Below, in pieces: positions 11,214 through 22,734 of a DNA stretch of 64,000 nt. The notes under the pieces are model-generated. The model did not search any database, had not been told where the DNA came from, and saw only the letters and a program-made list of their open reading frames with translations. Position numbers and translations under genes: made by a program. Within the stretch, counting starts at the first letter, position 1. Each line of letters starts with the position of its first letter. Origin of the DNA: Chrysemys picta bellii (Eukaryota; Chordata; Testudines; Emydidae); the NCBI RefSeq assembly GCF_011386835.1, contig NC_088795.1, positions 17,279,441-17,343,440 of the forward strand, given 5' to 3'.

Positions 11214-11551
11214 TTCTAGATCAGTGGTTCTTAACCTTTACTGCAGCCTGCACCCCTTTGGTTCTCAAAATATGTTCTCGCACCCCTTAAACCTAAAAAA
11301 TATGTTCTCGCACCTCTTAAACCTAGATATATATTTTTGTTTGTATATTACAGTAATCGTTAAAAAATGCATAATGTTAATAAATACATAGGTTTGATGA
11401 AACAAAGTAGTTGTACTTACGTGCCTCTGTTTAATTTGTGTTTTCAATGATTTACCTTCTAAAAAAATCTGGCATGTCTTGCACCCCCAGAAAGGGAATC
11501 TCGCACCCCCAAGGGTGCGTGCACCCCAGGTTAAGAACCACTGCTCTAGAT
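11214..11551. mobile_element. hAT-type MITE with 8-bp target duplication
   Basis: The element at 11222-11543 begins cagtggttcttaacctt and ends ccaggttaagaaccactg, exact inverted ends of about 16 bp. It is flanked by ttctagat and ctctagat (7 of 8 identical). CAG...CTG ends with 8-bp duplications are diagnostic of hAT (Charlie-like) elements. The interior carries internal tandem pieces (aaaatatgttctcgcacc repeated at about 11267 and 11297) and no transposase, so it is non-autonomous. Confidence 0.85.
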
Positions 11552-12479
11552 ATACCCCCTTTTCCCATGTTATTCAATCAACAGGGAGTGGGAGCAGCCT
11601 AAAACACCCTAATTTGCTTCTGTGCCTACACACAGTCACCCTTACAGTGGGACTATCCTCCTTGAGCTCTTTAAACTAGCTTCAGGACTTTCCACCAATT
11701 GTGCAGCCGGAGAACAGAATTTAACCTCAAAACTGCCCTCTTGGGTGGGTAGTTAAATTCTCTGCAATCTGACTACAATATGAATACTGTATATTGAATG
11801 CAGCCAGGCCTGATTCAGTGAACCTTAAAGGGGCTAATAAAAGAGAGCTGACAAAATACATGCTACCAAAACATCAATACTTTCTTTACATTGGATGATT
11901 TATGAGAATAGGGGATGATCTTTGGGATCTGTTTTATGGCTGTCTAATCACTAGGTAGAAGTCTTTTGATGATATAACAAAGAAGGATTTTATGTAAATG
12001 ATAGAGCTACTCAATCAAATGGTGAAATATTTACTTAGCTGTGAGCAATGGACTTCCTTGTAAACTCTCAAGACTTGTCCTATTCATACAAGGTTGTTTT
12101 TTTATTTAACTGCAGCAGATAATGACTTATAATAGGACAGTAAGAAAGTGAAGTTCCTGGTATCACACAAAGAAGAGCATTTAACCTTACTTTTACTATC
12201 AGTTTGAGTGACAGAGGCACTTCCACTTCGATGATTACTTTAACTTCAGTTCTGAGACAGTTCAGTATGTCTTGAAGTCAGAGTTGAAATCCCCCTGTGA
12301 CATGTTGTGGCATGATTTCACAGTGATTTGCTGTGAGACTGAGGGGAGACCAAGGAACTACTGTTAAGGGTTACACACCTTTCTAATTTCACCTCAAATG
12401 TTTAGCATGATTGATATCAAGCCTTGCAGCACAGGGGTTTGAGGCTGTAATTTGAGTAGATGTAAGTTTCATTAAAGTG
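11552..12479. other. Non-coding DNA, no feature recognised
   Basis: Only unremarkable AT-rich sequence and short open frames. Confidence 0.5.
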
Positions 12480-13000
12480 CTGGAAGGGACTGGAGTGTAG
12501 GTGGCTGGCCTAGCGGTAACAGCTGGGCTGAGGTCTGCCCACCCAGGATGGTAGTCACCAGGCAGGAACTGGAGGAATCGCACGAGCCAGGTTCCAGAAG
12601 CAAGAGTCAGGATCAGAGTCAGGCCGGGGTCAGAGACTGAAGATCAGAGATAGTACCAGGTTAGAGTCAAGAGGCAGGAATCAGGGTCAGAGTCAGGCTG
12701 GATTGGAGACCAGAGATCTAGCTAAGTCTGGCATTGCAGCAGGCCAAAGTCTGTGTGGTTGCCCAGACGACTTCCTGGGGTTAAATAGGGTGCTTGGCCA
12801 GTCAGAGGGGTGGGCCAGAGGGTGCCCTCACTCTGGGTCTCTTGGGCAGTACTTCTTGCAACTCCTACTTTCCATAGTGCTCCCTGGCTGTGACTCTGGG
12901 CTTCCCAGTGGCACTGTGGGAGTCTCAGCTGTCCCGGGCTCTTCAGACCCCAGTTCTAGTTCCCAGGTCCTTCCAAATCCCTTTTTAAGTAGAGACCACT
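12480..13000 (+). repeat. Unclassified GC-richer repeat with tandem 'gtcagagtcagg' motif
   Basis: From about 12595 to 12720 a motif of about 65 bp containing 'cagggtcagagtcaggc' occurs twice with variation, inside a GC-richer block. Similar 'tcagagtcagg' strings occur in reptile LTR-type repeats in my recollection, but I cannot show LTR ends or a target duplication here. The open frame at 12703-13107 (134 codons) lies within it and shows no domain I recognise. Confidence 0.35.
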
Positions 13001-13884
13001 TTCGCCATAATGCAATAGAAGCCTTGATCACACAGTTGAAGAGAATGGGACTCCATGCATGCACAAGGGCCGGCCTGCACAGCGTCAACTGCAGGATTGG
13101 AGCCTAACATTGCTGTTTGAGTTCCAGATTAGAGGAAGACTCTACTAACCTGCTTTTAAATGAAACTATACTTACAAAACATTTTCTGCCAGTCTCTTGT
13201 TTAACAATTCCCTCTGTGAAACACTCTTTCCCCTTCATACACACAATTGAAAACAACTGTCATTTCCTCCCACAGCAGTCACTGCTTCCACTGGGAAGTT
13301 TTGATGCTGTGATTAACGGACAGATGTCTTAATGTTTGGTAGGATGGATTTAATTACTCCAGGGTATGGGACTGGCTTATGAGTTTTCTGCTGGGCAGTT
13401 CTGCATTAAAATATAATGATGGGGCTCAAAGCATAATTGTAAATATCCAGCATCAATCTTTCAAGCAATAGACACAGAGAATATTTTAGGAAATGAAGGT
13501 GGAAACCTACAGTAATTGAAGATGTAGAAGTTATTTGATCAACTGTAGCAAAATAGCAGGGTGTTTTTTTACTAGATGGTGTTCTCCTTTCCTCAGAGAT
13601 TAGTTAGACTCTGGGTCCAAATCTGTGGTGGAATTGAAATTATGAAAAGTAATGTCTCCTTTTATTCCTTTATATGTAAAAATTAAATGGATATGAAAGA
13701 ATTTCTATGAAATCTTCTGTTCAGTGGAAGATATATTAGTGTCTTGTTTTTATTTTCAATTATTTTTTTAAGAAAAGAATTGCTGATATACAGCATTGAA
13801 CATTTTATACATATTATGATTGTGATAAGAGCACAGCAATAAAAGAACAGTAGTTTCCCCCTTCATGAACAATACAAAGTTGCA
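13001..13884. other. Non-coding DNA, no feature recognised
   Basis: No gene or nameable repeat seen. Confidence 0.5.
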
Positions 13885-14125
13885 AGAAATCAGTAGAGAT
13901 GGTTGTTTTTTCATCAGAAAATGCTGACTAGTTGAAACCAAAACTGTTTGCAGGAAAGGGTTGGTGTCAAAAAATCTCCCATTTTGAAAAAAAGTTTGAA
14001 ATTGTCAGTGTCCCATTTTGAAAACAAAAAAATGTTTGACCTTTTTGTCACATTTCAGGACAGAAAAAAAATTCAAAATCTCAAATTCTCTCAGGATGGG
14101 AAAAACATTTCCCACCCAGCTCTAG
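13885..14125. repeat. Unnamed AT-rich interspersed repeat with inverted ends
   Basis: It starts 'tagagatggttgttttttca' and ends 'tttcccacccagctcta', a weak inverted repeat. The interior alternates 'cccattttgaaaa' units (three copies at about 13980, 14015 and, diverged, 14050). A related stretch lies at 9845-9990. It is probably a diverged MITE; the assignment is low confidence. Confidence 0.4.
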
Positions 14126-15151
14126 TAATCAAGTGAATTTATCGATGTAGGCTTGCAATTTTCAGAGTCACCTTGAGGATTTTGATACTCATCTTTTGGG
14201 GGGAGAAGGGGAATTGGGCATCCAAATCCTTGAATTGGATATGAAAATCTCAGCCATAGGCTTCACCAAATCCTACATCTCAACCATATAAATGGGGAAT
14301 TGAAACAATGCAAATAGTCTTTTAATTTTTTTTATTTAAATTATTTTCCAGATCTTCCCAAGGCTCTGGCAATTAGACTTCTAGATGGTCTTGCACTCTT
14401 CTAGTAGCTAGTGAGTACTCTTCTAGGGCCTCATCTACAGCCCATAGAAGTCAATGGGGATCTTTCCATTTCAGTGCTTTCGAATCAGCCCCTTAGATTC
14501 CATAACAAAATGACGTAGCAGTTGCTTTCTAGTCAAAGGAATGCTGATAGCCCAACAAAAACTGCCTTTTTTATGTGAGATCACACAGGACCAAAATGGA
14601 CAGAACCACTATGTACTGCATCCTTAAACTATCCTTCCCCCTTAAACGGCACCAGCAACAAAGTGATAACCACTGAATTAACCCTAGGAATTAACTCTAT
14701 TCCTGGCCCCATGAGCTGTTGAGCACCCTCAACTCCCAGAGTTATGCACATTCCTTGTCCTGCTGGTGTTGCTCTGATTTTTATAGGAGAGAGCCCTAAA
14801 ATCTGTGCAGAACTATAATTTGGCCTACTTTACTCTTCAAGAAACAGAAGGGTTTTAACATCATTTAAAATATAGGATCATTCTTCCTCTGAAATCGCTT
14901 TACCTACTAAAATATTCTATGGGTGGTTGTAAGCATAGATGGACTCAAAAGATGGGTTAGAATAAGCCTTGAAAATTTTAGACAAAATGCCATTATATGA
15001 TACAAGTCATGGCTTATGATTTTGCTCTTCCTTGGTACATGTTACTGGATTAGATGCTACTCTGATCCAGTATGGCAATTAGTGCCGTAGCATCTATATG
15101 CCACAATACAAACATAGAGCAAACAATGGTCCCTTCCCAAAAGAGCTTATG
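14126..15151. other. Non-coding DNA, no feature recognised
   Basis: Only a short palindromic-repeat core ('catagaagtcaatggggatc' at about 14440) stands out. Confidence 0.45.
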
Positions 15152-15234
15152 GTCTAGATCAGGGGTCAGCAACCTACAGCACGCGTGCCAAACACGGCAC
15201 GCGAGCCGATTCTGAGTGGTATGCTGCCTGCCCG

Positions 15235-15530
15235 GTGAGAGGAGGAGGAGGGGCCAGAAAGTGTCACGCTGGGGGAAGAAGCGGGGGAGGAGGGAAGCTT
15301 GGCTGCCGCAGGACCAAGCTTTTGCCTCCTGCCGCCGCAGGGGAGAGCGGAGGGGGGGTCCCGGCCCCCCGCCCCACTCAGCCCCCCCAACCGCCCACTG
15401 CTGTCCCCTGCTGGAGCAGGAGATAGAAGCTTGGTCCTGCGGCAGCCAAGTTTCCCCCTTCCCCCGCTTCTTCCCCCAGTGTGGTGCGTTCCGGACTCTC
15501 CTCCTCCTCCTCCCTCTCCCTGCCGGCGAT
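15235..15530. repeat. Internal inverted repeat of the hAT element
   Basis: The left arm (about 15268-15330: gggggaagaagcgggggagg, then aagcttggctgccgcaggac) is mirrored by the right arm (about 15425-15480: aagcttggtcctgcggcagc, then ttcccccgcttcttccccca). The arms enclose a CpG-rich stretch of about 90 bp. The structure would form a strong hairpin. Confidence 0.75.
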
Positions 15531-15711
15531 GGCCCTTGGGAGGGGAAGGGGGAGTGGAGCAGAGCCGAGCGGCAGCGTGCTCGCTGCTCCGTAGAGCAGG
15601 CAGAGAGAGGTAGGGACGGGCCTTGGGGAAGGGGGTGGAACAGGGCATATCCCTCCCAGCCCCCTGCCCTGAGCCGCTCAGGGCAAGGGGCTGGAAGCAC
15701 CCCCAGGAGCT

Positions 15712-16012
15712 GAGCATCCCAGCCTTTTGCCCTGCACCTCCACACACCCCCAGCCCTCTGCCCTGAACCCCCCCACACACACCCAACCTTTTGCCCTGCA
15801 TCTCCACACACCCCCCAGCCCTCTGCCCTGACCTCGAGTCCCCCCCACACCCAGTCTTTTGCCCTGCACCTCCACACACCCCCAGCCCTCTGCCCTGAAC
15901 CCCCCCCACACCCAGCCTTTTGCCCTGCACCTCCACACACACCCCAGCCCTCTGCCCTGACCTCGAGTCGCCCCCACACCCAGCCTTCTGCCCTGCACCT
16001 CCACCCCCCCCC
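15712..16012. repeat. Minisatellite, about 62-68 bp unit, inside the hAT element
   Basis: Five tandem units contain 'ccttttgccctgcacctcca' followed by 'ccagccctctgccctga'. Alternate units carry either 'gaacccccccacac' or 'gacctcgagtcccccc', giving a two-unit higher-order period of about 130 bp. Base composition is strongly C-rich on the plus strand. Confidence 0.85.
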
Positions 16013-16139
16013 CCAGACTTATAGAGAGAGACCTAAAAAACGTTAACATGTATTACCAGCACGCGAAACCTTAAATTAAAGTGAATAAATGAAGACTCGG
16101 CACACCACTTCTGAAAGGTTGCCTACCCCTGGTCTAGAT

Positions 16140-19100
16140 TATACCTATATATATACACACATGGTTATATAAAGCTAATTCTCTTACCAATTACAACCTT
16201 CAATATAGATCTTGGATATAATCCAGTCACATAATTTATATTAGAGTAAAAAATGAAGAAGGAAACCTACAATAATAATTTTTAAAATAATCTAAAACAA
16301 CTATATTTCCAGGTTGGCCTTTTTGAAAAAACCCCCCCACCAAATTTCTAATAAATACATATATATGGTAGCTATTCATGTTTAAAATGCCTACGGCAAA
16401 AAGTTTACTTTTACAAACCATTAACGGGCTTATGTGGTGGTGAAACCAAATGCTACAGACATGTCTGAACACTTCTATTTGTCTTCAATGGAAACAAACC
16501 CAAATGATCATAATGCATATGCTGTCATAATTAATTTACTTAGATGGCTGCGTCTATGTGGATTTTTTTAAAGTAAAACATATCACCCTGCTATGTGAAA
16601 GAGACAGGATGACCTCAGGGATCTGTAGCTCTAAAAACTTCCCTCCATGAGATGAGAGTTCAGGGTTGTGTTTAGATTGATTCCAAATCCTAACTGGCAA
16701 CACATCATAAAGATTAACTTTTGTATAATCTTTTTTTTATTTGGCATTTCAAATTTATCCCATGTGGTACCTAACTTACGTAATTGTCATTTGGCAACAT
16801 CCTGGGACACCCAGATGATCAAGCAAATGGAACTGATTTCCAGAATTACAGTTCCAATGTTTGGCAGCCCATTCACAACAAGATTTGTACAAACTTGTGA
16901 TTGTAAAAAGCTTAAGTTAATTAAAGACCCACCCAGCTCAATTATGATTCAAGGATGTCAGCTAGGTTCAATAAATGAAATTAGGTACTGATCCTGTACT
17001 CCTTACCTAGGCAGAGCTTCCAGTCAATGGGAGTTTACATGAATAACCAGTCCAGGATCAATCCCATAACAGAACAGTCATGTTTCTTTGCAATAGATTA
17101 CATTTATGAAAATTATTAGTATGAAAGTTTGAACTGTTTCAGGATAATGTAGATAGCATCACATACAGGAGTGTTAAAAGACCCATAGATAGAAACAAAT
17201 GATGGATAAAGGTGAATAGGTTTAGCTAAGCAGAAATGCTTATCCAAAGCCTATTTGAACCATGGACAAGGGAAATTCTAGGAATTACAGACCATTAAGC
17301 CTCATGAAATAAACAAAACTCTAACCAAGTGTAGAATAGTATAGCATAACATTTGTAGAAGTTGTACCAGCTGGATCAAACCAGGATGACTTCCGTTAGG
17401 GTAAATCATGCCTCATGAACCTTTTAGTAAATAGAATTGTAGATAAAGTTCACCTGAAAGACATACTTTATTTGGATTTTCAACATGATTTTCATAAGGT
17501 TCCTTATAACACTCTCAAGGAAATTATCCATGAAATCTGAGGCAAAGACTTCTTTATTAAAAATGGGTTTAAGTATACAGCTGCTTACAGAGCAGAGAGA
17601 GGGTGACAGAGTTATCACTGGGACTGGTTATTCACTGAGCCCATTTGCAAACTTGAATGCCTACATTCATGTTTAGGCACCTAAATATAAAAGTGACTTG
17701 GTTGTTAAGAGGTGCTGATCCTCAGAGGGCTGATTGTCTTGGCTGGGAGTTCCTTGCACTCAGCACTCTCGTCAGTGCATTTTTGTGAAGGAGCCTACAG
17801 ACTATGAGCCTAACTTCAAGCACCCAAGTTTGAAAATGTCGGCCTAAATTTAAATAATTCCACATATTAAAATTTTCCCATGTGGTCATTTTAGTTCAAG
17901 GGTCATTTGGCAAATGTTCATAGAGGTCTGGCAAAAGGTGCAGGTCATTGCAGCAAAAGAGATCTTTTTTTTTTGCGGGCCTCCTGTATTTCTTACTAAA
18001 TGGCCCCATAAAGGGATGTTGGCCTTCTTGCTGGATTGCGGAGCAGTGGGTGAGAGTGCCAACCAAACTTCAGGTGGCACTCTGGCACTTATAGGCCAGT
18101 GGCAACTCTTTCTTTTGAGGAAGAGTGCCATTGGTCAGCCCTGGCACTTCTAGCAAGCTTCTGGATTGGCCTGTAGGTGGCTCAGTGCTGACCATAAAAA
18201 GTGGCACCAAACACAGACTCCTTCCTGCTCTGCCCAATACCATTATGAAAATCCCATCTTCTTTCCTTGTAATTATTAGTTTGCTATAGTGTCCCAGTAC
18301 TTTCCTGAGGAATTGAAATTAGGGGGGGTGTTCTAATTTATGGGGGGTGGGGGTTGGAAAATGACTAAATTGGCAATACTGCAGGTAACTATTTGACCAT
18401 TGGGGAGATATGGGGGAGTTCTGGGGGAATGTAGGGAAATCCCTGGTGTCCATATTTCCTTGCTCTGTCAGTATAGATTTGTGTGTTGTCGATTGGGTGT
18501 TGTGGACTATTTCAATTGCAGTCAACAGTATGAGCAGGTACATTAGGACTTTAAATCAATTGTGGGGGTGTGCATCTCACAGGTGCTGTCTGTTGGCTAA
18601 ACAAGCACCAGTTTTATGGTTTGTATTGAAGTATTGCAAATTTGGGCATGCGGCCTCTGGCAATAGAAGTTAAATTCCTTAATGGAGATAGATTTGTTGG
18701 GAGGTGGTTGGTTACTCCCAGTGCCACAGAGACTGGAAGCAGAGAATAATGACCTTTCCTGTAAATTAACCATCACCCCACATTCAACACAGGAGGAGGT
18801 TAGGTACAGAGATTGCTGAGCTTTTATGAGGTCTGGTGGTTTCCTTGTGCAGTAGCCATCATAAGCTGCAGGCCTGGGTTAGGCCTGGGAATTAGGCAGG
18901 ATCCGACAGGGCATTGTGCGTAAGTGGTGGTTAAGTCTGGGGCAGATAAAATATTTTGGATTTGGGCATCAAAAAGAGATGCTATTGTGTTTGCCTTTTC
19001 ATTACTGCCAGGACCAGTTGCTTTGAGGAAGTATCCTGTCTAAGGTGCTACAGTGTAATAAAGTTGCAGACAGTTGGCCAAAATCCAGATATCCATCTCC

Positions 19101-19980
19101 ATCCTCACCGGTCCCTGCCATTTGCAATTCCCTGTTCATGAGTTTTGCTTTACTCACAAATGTCTGCACACAGCTATAATTTAACCAGTTCAGGATTCTA
19201 GATGATTTTTGAAAAAGAACATTTATTTTGCTCTTAGCTTGACCTTTGTTTCATGTGGCCATGTGACCTCTACAAAACCCAACTGGAGAATAATAATTAT
19301 TGGCATCATCGGTCTCCTGGCATTAGCAACAACAGTGGTTTAGTTACTGAGATTCATAAACCTTGGATTAATTGGATTCCACTTGTGGCTTTGTATTCTT
19401 GCAATTCAACCACAATTATTAGGATTCAGTAAGGGAGCACCTGTCCTGTAAAACTAAAAAACCCAGTAAATATTAATTATATCCTTTCTTTTTTATTATT
19501 ATTCTGTGGGTTTGGAACTATTAAGCCTAATACAACTCACTTGCTTCTTTGCCTGTGATTTGTTTGGTCATGTTAAATAGTTGAGGCTCATCTGTGAATG
19601 ACATTGGCAAGAGTCTGTGGTTTTATCACTCATTGGAGCCAACTGGAAAAAAGCACACTTCCTTACTAGTAGCATACTATGGGTAGGCAGGCTAAAAACT
19701 AAGGAAGTCTAAACAATAGCGCTGTGAGCTGTTAAGTACAACTCTTAAGACTTTCAATAGATGCAACTTCCTTTCAGTTACTGTCAACACAGAAGTGTGC
19801 ACTGGAAACGCAAGAAACATATTACACAAATAAAAAGCAGCGTTGGTCACTGTGGTGTGATATTCGTTTCTGACACAAAAACATAAAGCAGATTATCAGC
19901 ATAGCCAATGTAAAAACTAAACATATTCCATACCAAAAAAAAAAAAAGACAGTGATTCTCCAGGTTGGCTTACTGTGTTG
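16140..19980. other. Non-coding DNA, mostly unique-looking
   Basis: No gene recognised. Around 17645-17850 a diverged repeat with 'tttaggcacctaaat' and 'ggtgctgatcctcagagg' belongs to the dispersed palindromic repeats. The rest shows short open frames without motifs. Confidence 0.5.
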
Positions 19981-20085
19981 TAGCAATAGTGGTTAGCACT
20001 TATATAGCACTTTATAAGTGCAAAGTGTGGTACAAACTCTAATTAATCCTCACAACAACATGACAAGGTAATTAAAATAATCCTA
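19981..20085 (+). repeat. Ancient interspersed repeat fragment
   Basis: 'ggttagcacttatatagcac' followed by 'taattaatcctcacaacaac' and 'gacaaggtaa' is a pattern I recall from old amniote interspersed repeats of the SINE/LINE 3'-tail type. The family is not certain. Confidence 0.4.
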
Positions 20086-20589
20086 ACCTGTGTTTCTTGG
20101 AGTTTTCACGATAACTGCCTTGGAAGATTCTAGAATCTCTGGAATTTTAGGAAGGTAAGATGTGTGCTACTAAATGTGTTAAACATCAGTGACCTCCTTC
20201 CTGATGCGTGTTAGTACCCTCCACTCCCTTACTTCTTTGTTAGTGAGGATCTCATTTGTGCCATTTTTATCTCACTTTCTCCCAGTTTCTCTTCCCATTA
20301 CCAGAACAAAAAATGGAGTGACATATTTTCATTTCTGTTATTTTTTAAAGAAAAAAATAGTGGTTTCTTATTTATTCCAGTAACATTTAAACATACCGGA
20401 GCCCTTATTGCTGACTTACCACCACCAAAGAGAAGAAGACATTTCAAGAGTTTGGCCTGTAAATGGATTGTATTGCAGCTCTGCAGGACAAATGTGTGTC
20501 ATGTTCGAGCCCAGTGACGCCTAGACTTTATTCCAAAAGCCCATGGGGCCTGGACTTGACGGCCCAGGAGGTCCCATTCAGTCCTATGT

Positions 20590-21245
20590 AGTGGTGGTTC
20601 GTGACTTTTTTGGCAGGTGAGGCTCAAATCACAAAATAGCTGTTTCCCTAACCCTACCCAATGTATAATTGAATAGCTATTGAAAGCTTACCTTATTTAC
20701 AGTGAAGAAGCAACAGGTGGACCAGGGAGTTGGAGCTACTACAACTACCTTGGCCAGCATGGGGGGCGGAGCCGGAGGCAGACCTAAGGCTCAGCAGTGG
20801 CTTCTTGCACGCATGCACAAGGCCTGCCCCCATGCAGAAGGGTCCAGGGAGGGGCAAGACGCTGCATCCCAACCCCTTTCAAACCTCCTGCAGCCCAGGC
20901 TTAACTGCTACAATCCTGCTGTGGCCTCATCAAGCAGTAGTCAACACAGCAACACCCTTACGTAGAGACTCCTGGGCATGGCAAATTCCCATGGTAACAA
21001 GGCAGTTTGGAGAGGTATACCATTTGCTATACCAAGATTTGAGCTTCATGCAGCACTACATTCTTCGACCTTTCTGGCGTTGTGTTTTGCTACAGGACAC
21101 AGTGAGTACTGACATTTAAATCAAATTTTGCCCTTAAATCTATAGATGGCAATTAAATAAAAAAGAATATGCAAAATGTATTTTGGGAATTCTTGATTAG
21201 GCTGTGCCTCACTTGCCTAGGCTGACAAGCTGCTCCTCCTCCTCT
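20590..21245. mobile_element. Possible hAT-like element, unconfirmed ends
   Basis: The left end 'agtggtggttcgtgac' followed by 'ggcaggtgaggc' and the right end 'gcctcacttgcctaggctga' followed by 'ctcctcctcctctg' are loosely inverted and resemble hAT ends beginning cagtggcggctcgtgac. I find no matching 8-bp duplication. The interior is GC-richer than its surroundings. The open frame at 20730-21119 has no known domain. Confidence 0.3.
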
Positions 21246-21465
21246 GTAGGCAACGTACAGGCAGAGAGCTTGGTCTTTTCTGCCTTGTGATCTTTTCCTT
21301 TAGTTAAGTATTTCTGTCCTCCCAGAAGAATCTCTAGGCCTCCAGGAGCCCCTGTTCATAATCAACCTGTTGCCGGCACAGAGGTCCCGAGGGGGGCAAC
21401 ACTGGGGTTCGTTGCCCAGTGTGCTTCGCACCAATGAACACACCAGGGTGGAGAAGCAGATAAAG

Positions 21466-21471
21466 TTTATT
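21466..21471 (-). terminator. LTR polyadenylation signal AATAAA
   Basis: AATAAA on the minus strand, downstream of the TATA box and about 100 nt before the LTR end, as expected for the R/U5 border. It implies a short R region of about 60 nt. Confidence 0.7.
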
Positions 21472-21540
21472 CGAGATCTCTGAAAAGGCACTAGGAGACC
21501 AGCATGTCTCAAATCAAGCGCCCAGATACAAACAGTTTTT

Positions 21541-21551
21541 CCCTTTTATAC
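21541..21551 (-). promoter_or_regulatory. LTR TATA box
   Basis: On the minus strand GTATAAAAGGG lies about 75 nt upstream of the AATAAA signal in the same LTR, which places a transcription start near 21515. Whether it still works is unknown. Confidence 0.7.
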
Positions 21552-21574
21552 CCAAGTTGTTTACTTCAGCTTAG

Positions 21575-21618
21575 TTTCCCCCTTCCTTCCCTCCCTCCCT
21601 CCCCTTCCTTCCCCTGTA
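21575..21618. repeat. (CCTT/CCCT)n pyrimidine tract in the LTR U3
   Basis: A run of cttccttccctccctccc type within U3 of the solo LTR; a low-complexity tract. Confidence 0.8.
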
Positions 21619-22133
21619 GCAGTTACATTAAGCAATTTTGTCTGCTGTAATTGTAGCTTGTTAGTAATTTTCCCTTCTGCAAGTTATCTTGTCCTTCAGC
21701 TGGAGGCATGTAGGCCCCCTTATCTCTACCGCTTTAGACAGGTTTGAGCTGTGTGGCAACTGATAGCTGACTATTACACATCCTGCTTTTCAGCTGCTGG
21801 CATTTTAGGTCAGTTAGAGTTCAACATGGAGAAGCTTTGGTTCACTTTGGCCTAGAGCAGGAGGGCTTCATCGACACTCGTGGTCTTCCGCCCCCCCTCA
21901 CCCCCCCGAGTTACCTAGGGTGATGCCTAGTGACACCAACAAACCTATAGTTGTATCATCTTTGAGGATAAATGACTAAAGCAAGTGTGTAATTTCTAAA
22001 TGAAGCTGTAATTCAGAAATGTCTCTAGCTGATGTCATCATACAATGCTTCCAAAATTAAGTCCCATACCTTGTCTCCCCCAAGCAATCACAAAAATCCA
22101 CAGAAACGTCTGTGTCTATAAGACCACATCTAA

Positions 22134-22734
22134 CAAATATCCAGAGCCATCCCTTAGGTACGACAAATTGGGGTGACCGCCATGGGCCCCGTGCTTTGGG
22201 GGACCCCGCGCTTCGATAAAATCGTGACGAGGCAGGAGGCAGGCATGCAAGAGGGGTGAGGAGGTGAACGGGGAGGCGAGCGGCAGGCGGACAGTCGGGC
22301 GGGGGGCTGCAAGGAGGAGCCCTCCTACCAGAACCTTCCCCTCCCCACAGCACCTCCTGTCCGCCAGCGGGCCCCACCGATCAGCACCTCCCCTTCCCTC
22401 TCAGCACCTACCTCCTGCCATGGATCAGATGTTTTGTGGTGTCCGGAGGCACTGGGGGGGGAGGGGAGAGGAGCGAGGGTGCAGCACGCTTGGGAGAGGG
22501 GCGGAACTGGGTGGGGAAGATGCGGGGCAGGAAGATGCGGGGGGGTGGAGTGGGGCTCGGAAGAAGCAGGGCCTTCTTGGAAGGGGTGGGACCTTGGGGA
22601 AGGGGTGGAGTTGGGGTGGGGCCCGGGCAGAGCCGGTGGGGAGCCCTCCCCCTCCACCCCCGGCAGATTAGAAACTCGGCGCCTATGTCCTGGGCCCTGC
22701 ACCCCCCTAGAGACTAGGGATGGTCTCTAATATC
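22134..22734. mobile_element. GC-rich hAT-like non-autonomous element
   Basis: The element at about 22142-22726 starts cagagccatcccttaggt and ends ctagggatggtct, imperfect inverted ends. Flanks are caaatatc (22134-22141) and ctaatatc (22727-22734), 7 of 8 identical, as for hAT. The interior is GC-rich with G-runs and encodes nothing recognisable. The several overlapping open frames of 90-135 codons on both strands reflect composition. Ends are less clean than for the 11.2 and 15.2 kb elements. Confidence 0.55.

Larger units (their letters stand above)
15152..16139. mobile_element. hAT-type non-autonomous element with GC-rich cargo
   Basis: The element at 15160-16131 (972 bp) has ends caggggtcagcaacct and aggttgcctacccctg, inverted with two mismatches, and a perfect 8-bp target duplication gtctagat (15152-15159, 16132-16139). 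Terminal segments with 'ggcacgcgagccgattctga' and 'gaagactcggcacaccactt' are typical of Charlie-like hAT elements. The interior is a GC-rich inverted repeat plus a minisatellite and encodes no transposase. The long open frames here, up to 309 codons on the minus strand, are by-products of stop-poor GC-rich tandem sequence. Confidence 0.88.
21364..21945 (-). mobile_element. Solo LTR of an endogenous retrovirus
   Basis: On the minus strand the LTR runs from 21941 (TGTTGGTGTC...) to 21368 (...GCCGGCAACA), 574 bp, with the canonical TG...CA ends and TGTTG/CAACA inverted termini. It is flanked by a 4-bp target duplication aacc (21364-21367, 21942-21945). A TATA box and a polyadenylation signal lie in the proper U3-R-U5 order. 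There is no internal proviral sequence or second LTR, so it is the product of recombination between two LTRs. A 4-bp duplication fits the gammaretrovirus/ERV1 group, but class cannot be proved from an LTR alone. Confidence 0.87.

Noticed and set aside
15050..15979. Minus-strand open frame of 309 codons (and overlapping 258- and 123-codon frames)
   Set aside because: Lies across a hAT element's GC-rich hairpin and minisatellite. The Gly/Cys/Trp-rich repeats in the translation mirror the DNA repeat unit, and several frames on both strands are open at once.
20702..21119. Two overlapping plus-strand frames (87 and 129 codons) that look like a small gene
   Set aside because: No known motif; they lie in a probable transposon-derived GC-richer block, and the neighbouring sequence gives no splice or promoter support.
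22057..22730. Six overlapping open frames of 90-135 codons on both strands
   Set aside because: They arise from stop-poor, G-rich composition within a hAT-like element; no domain, and no frame preferred over another.
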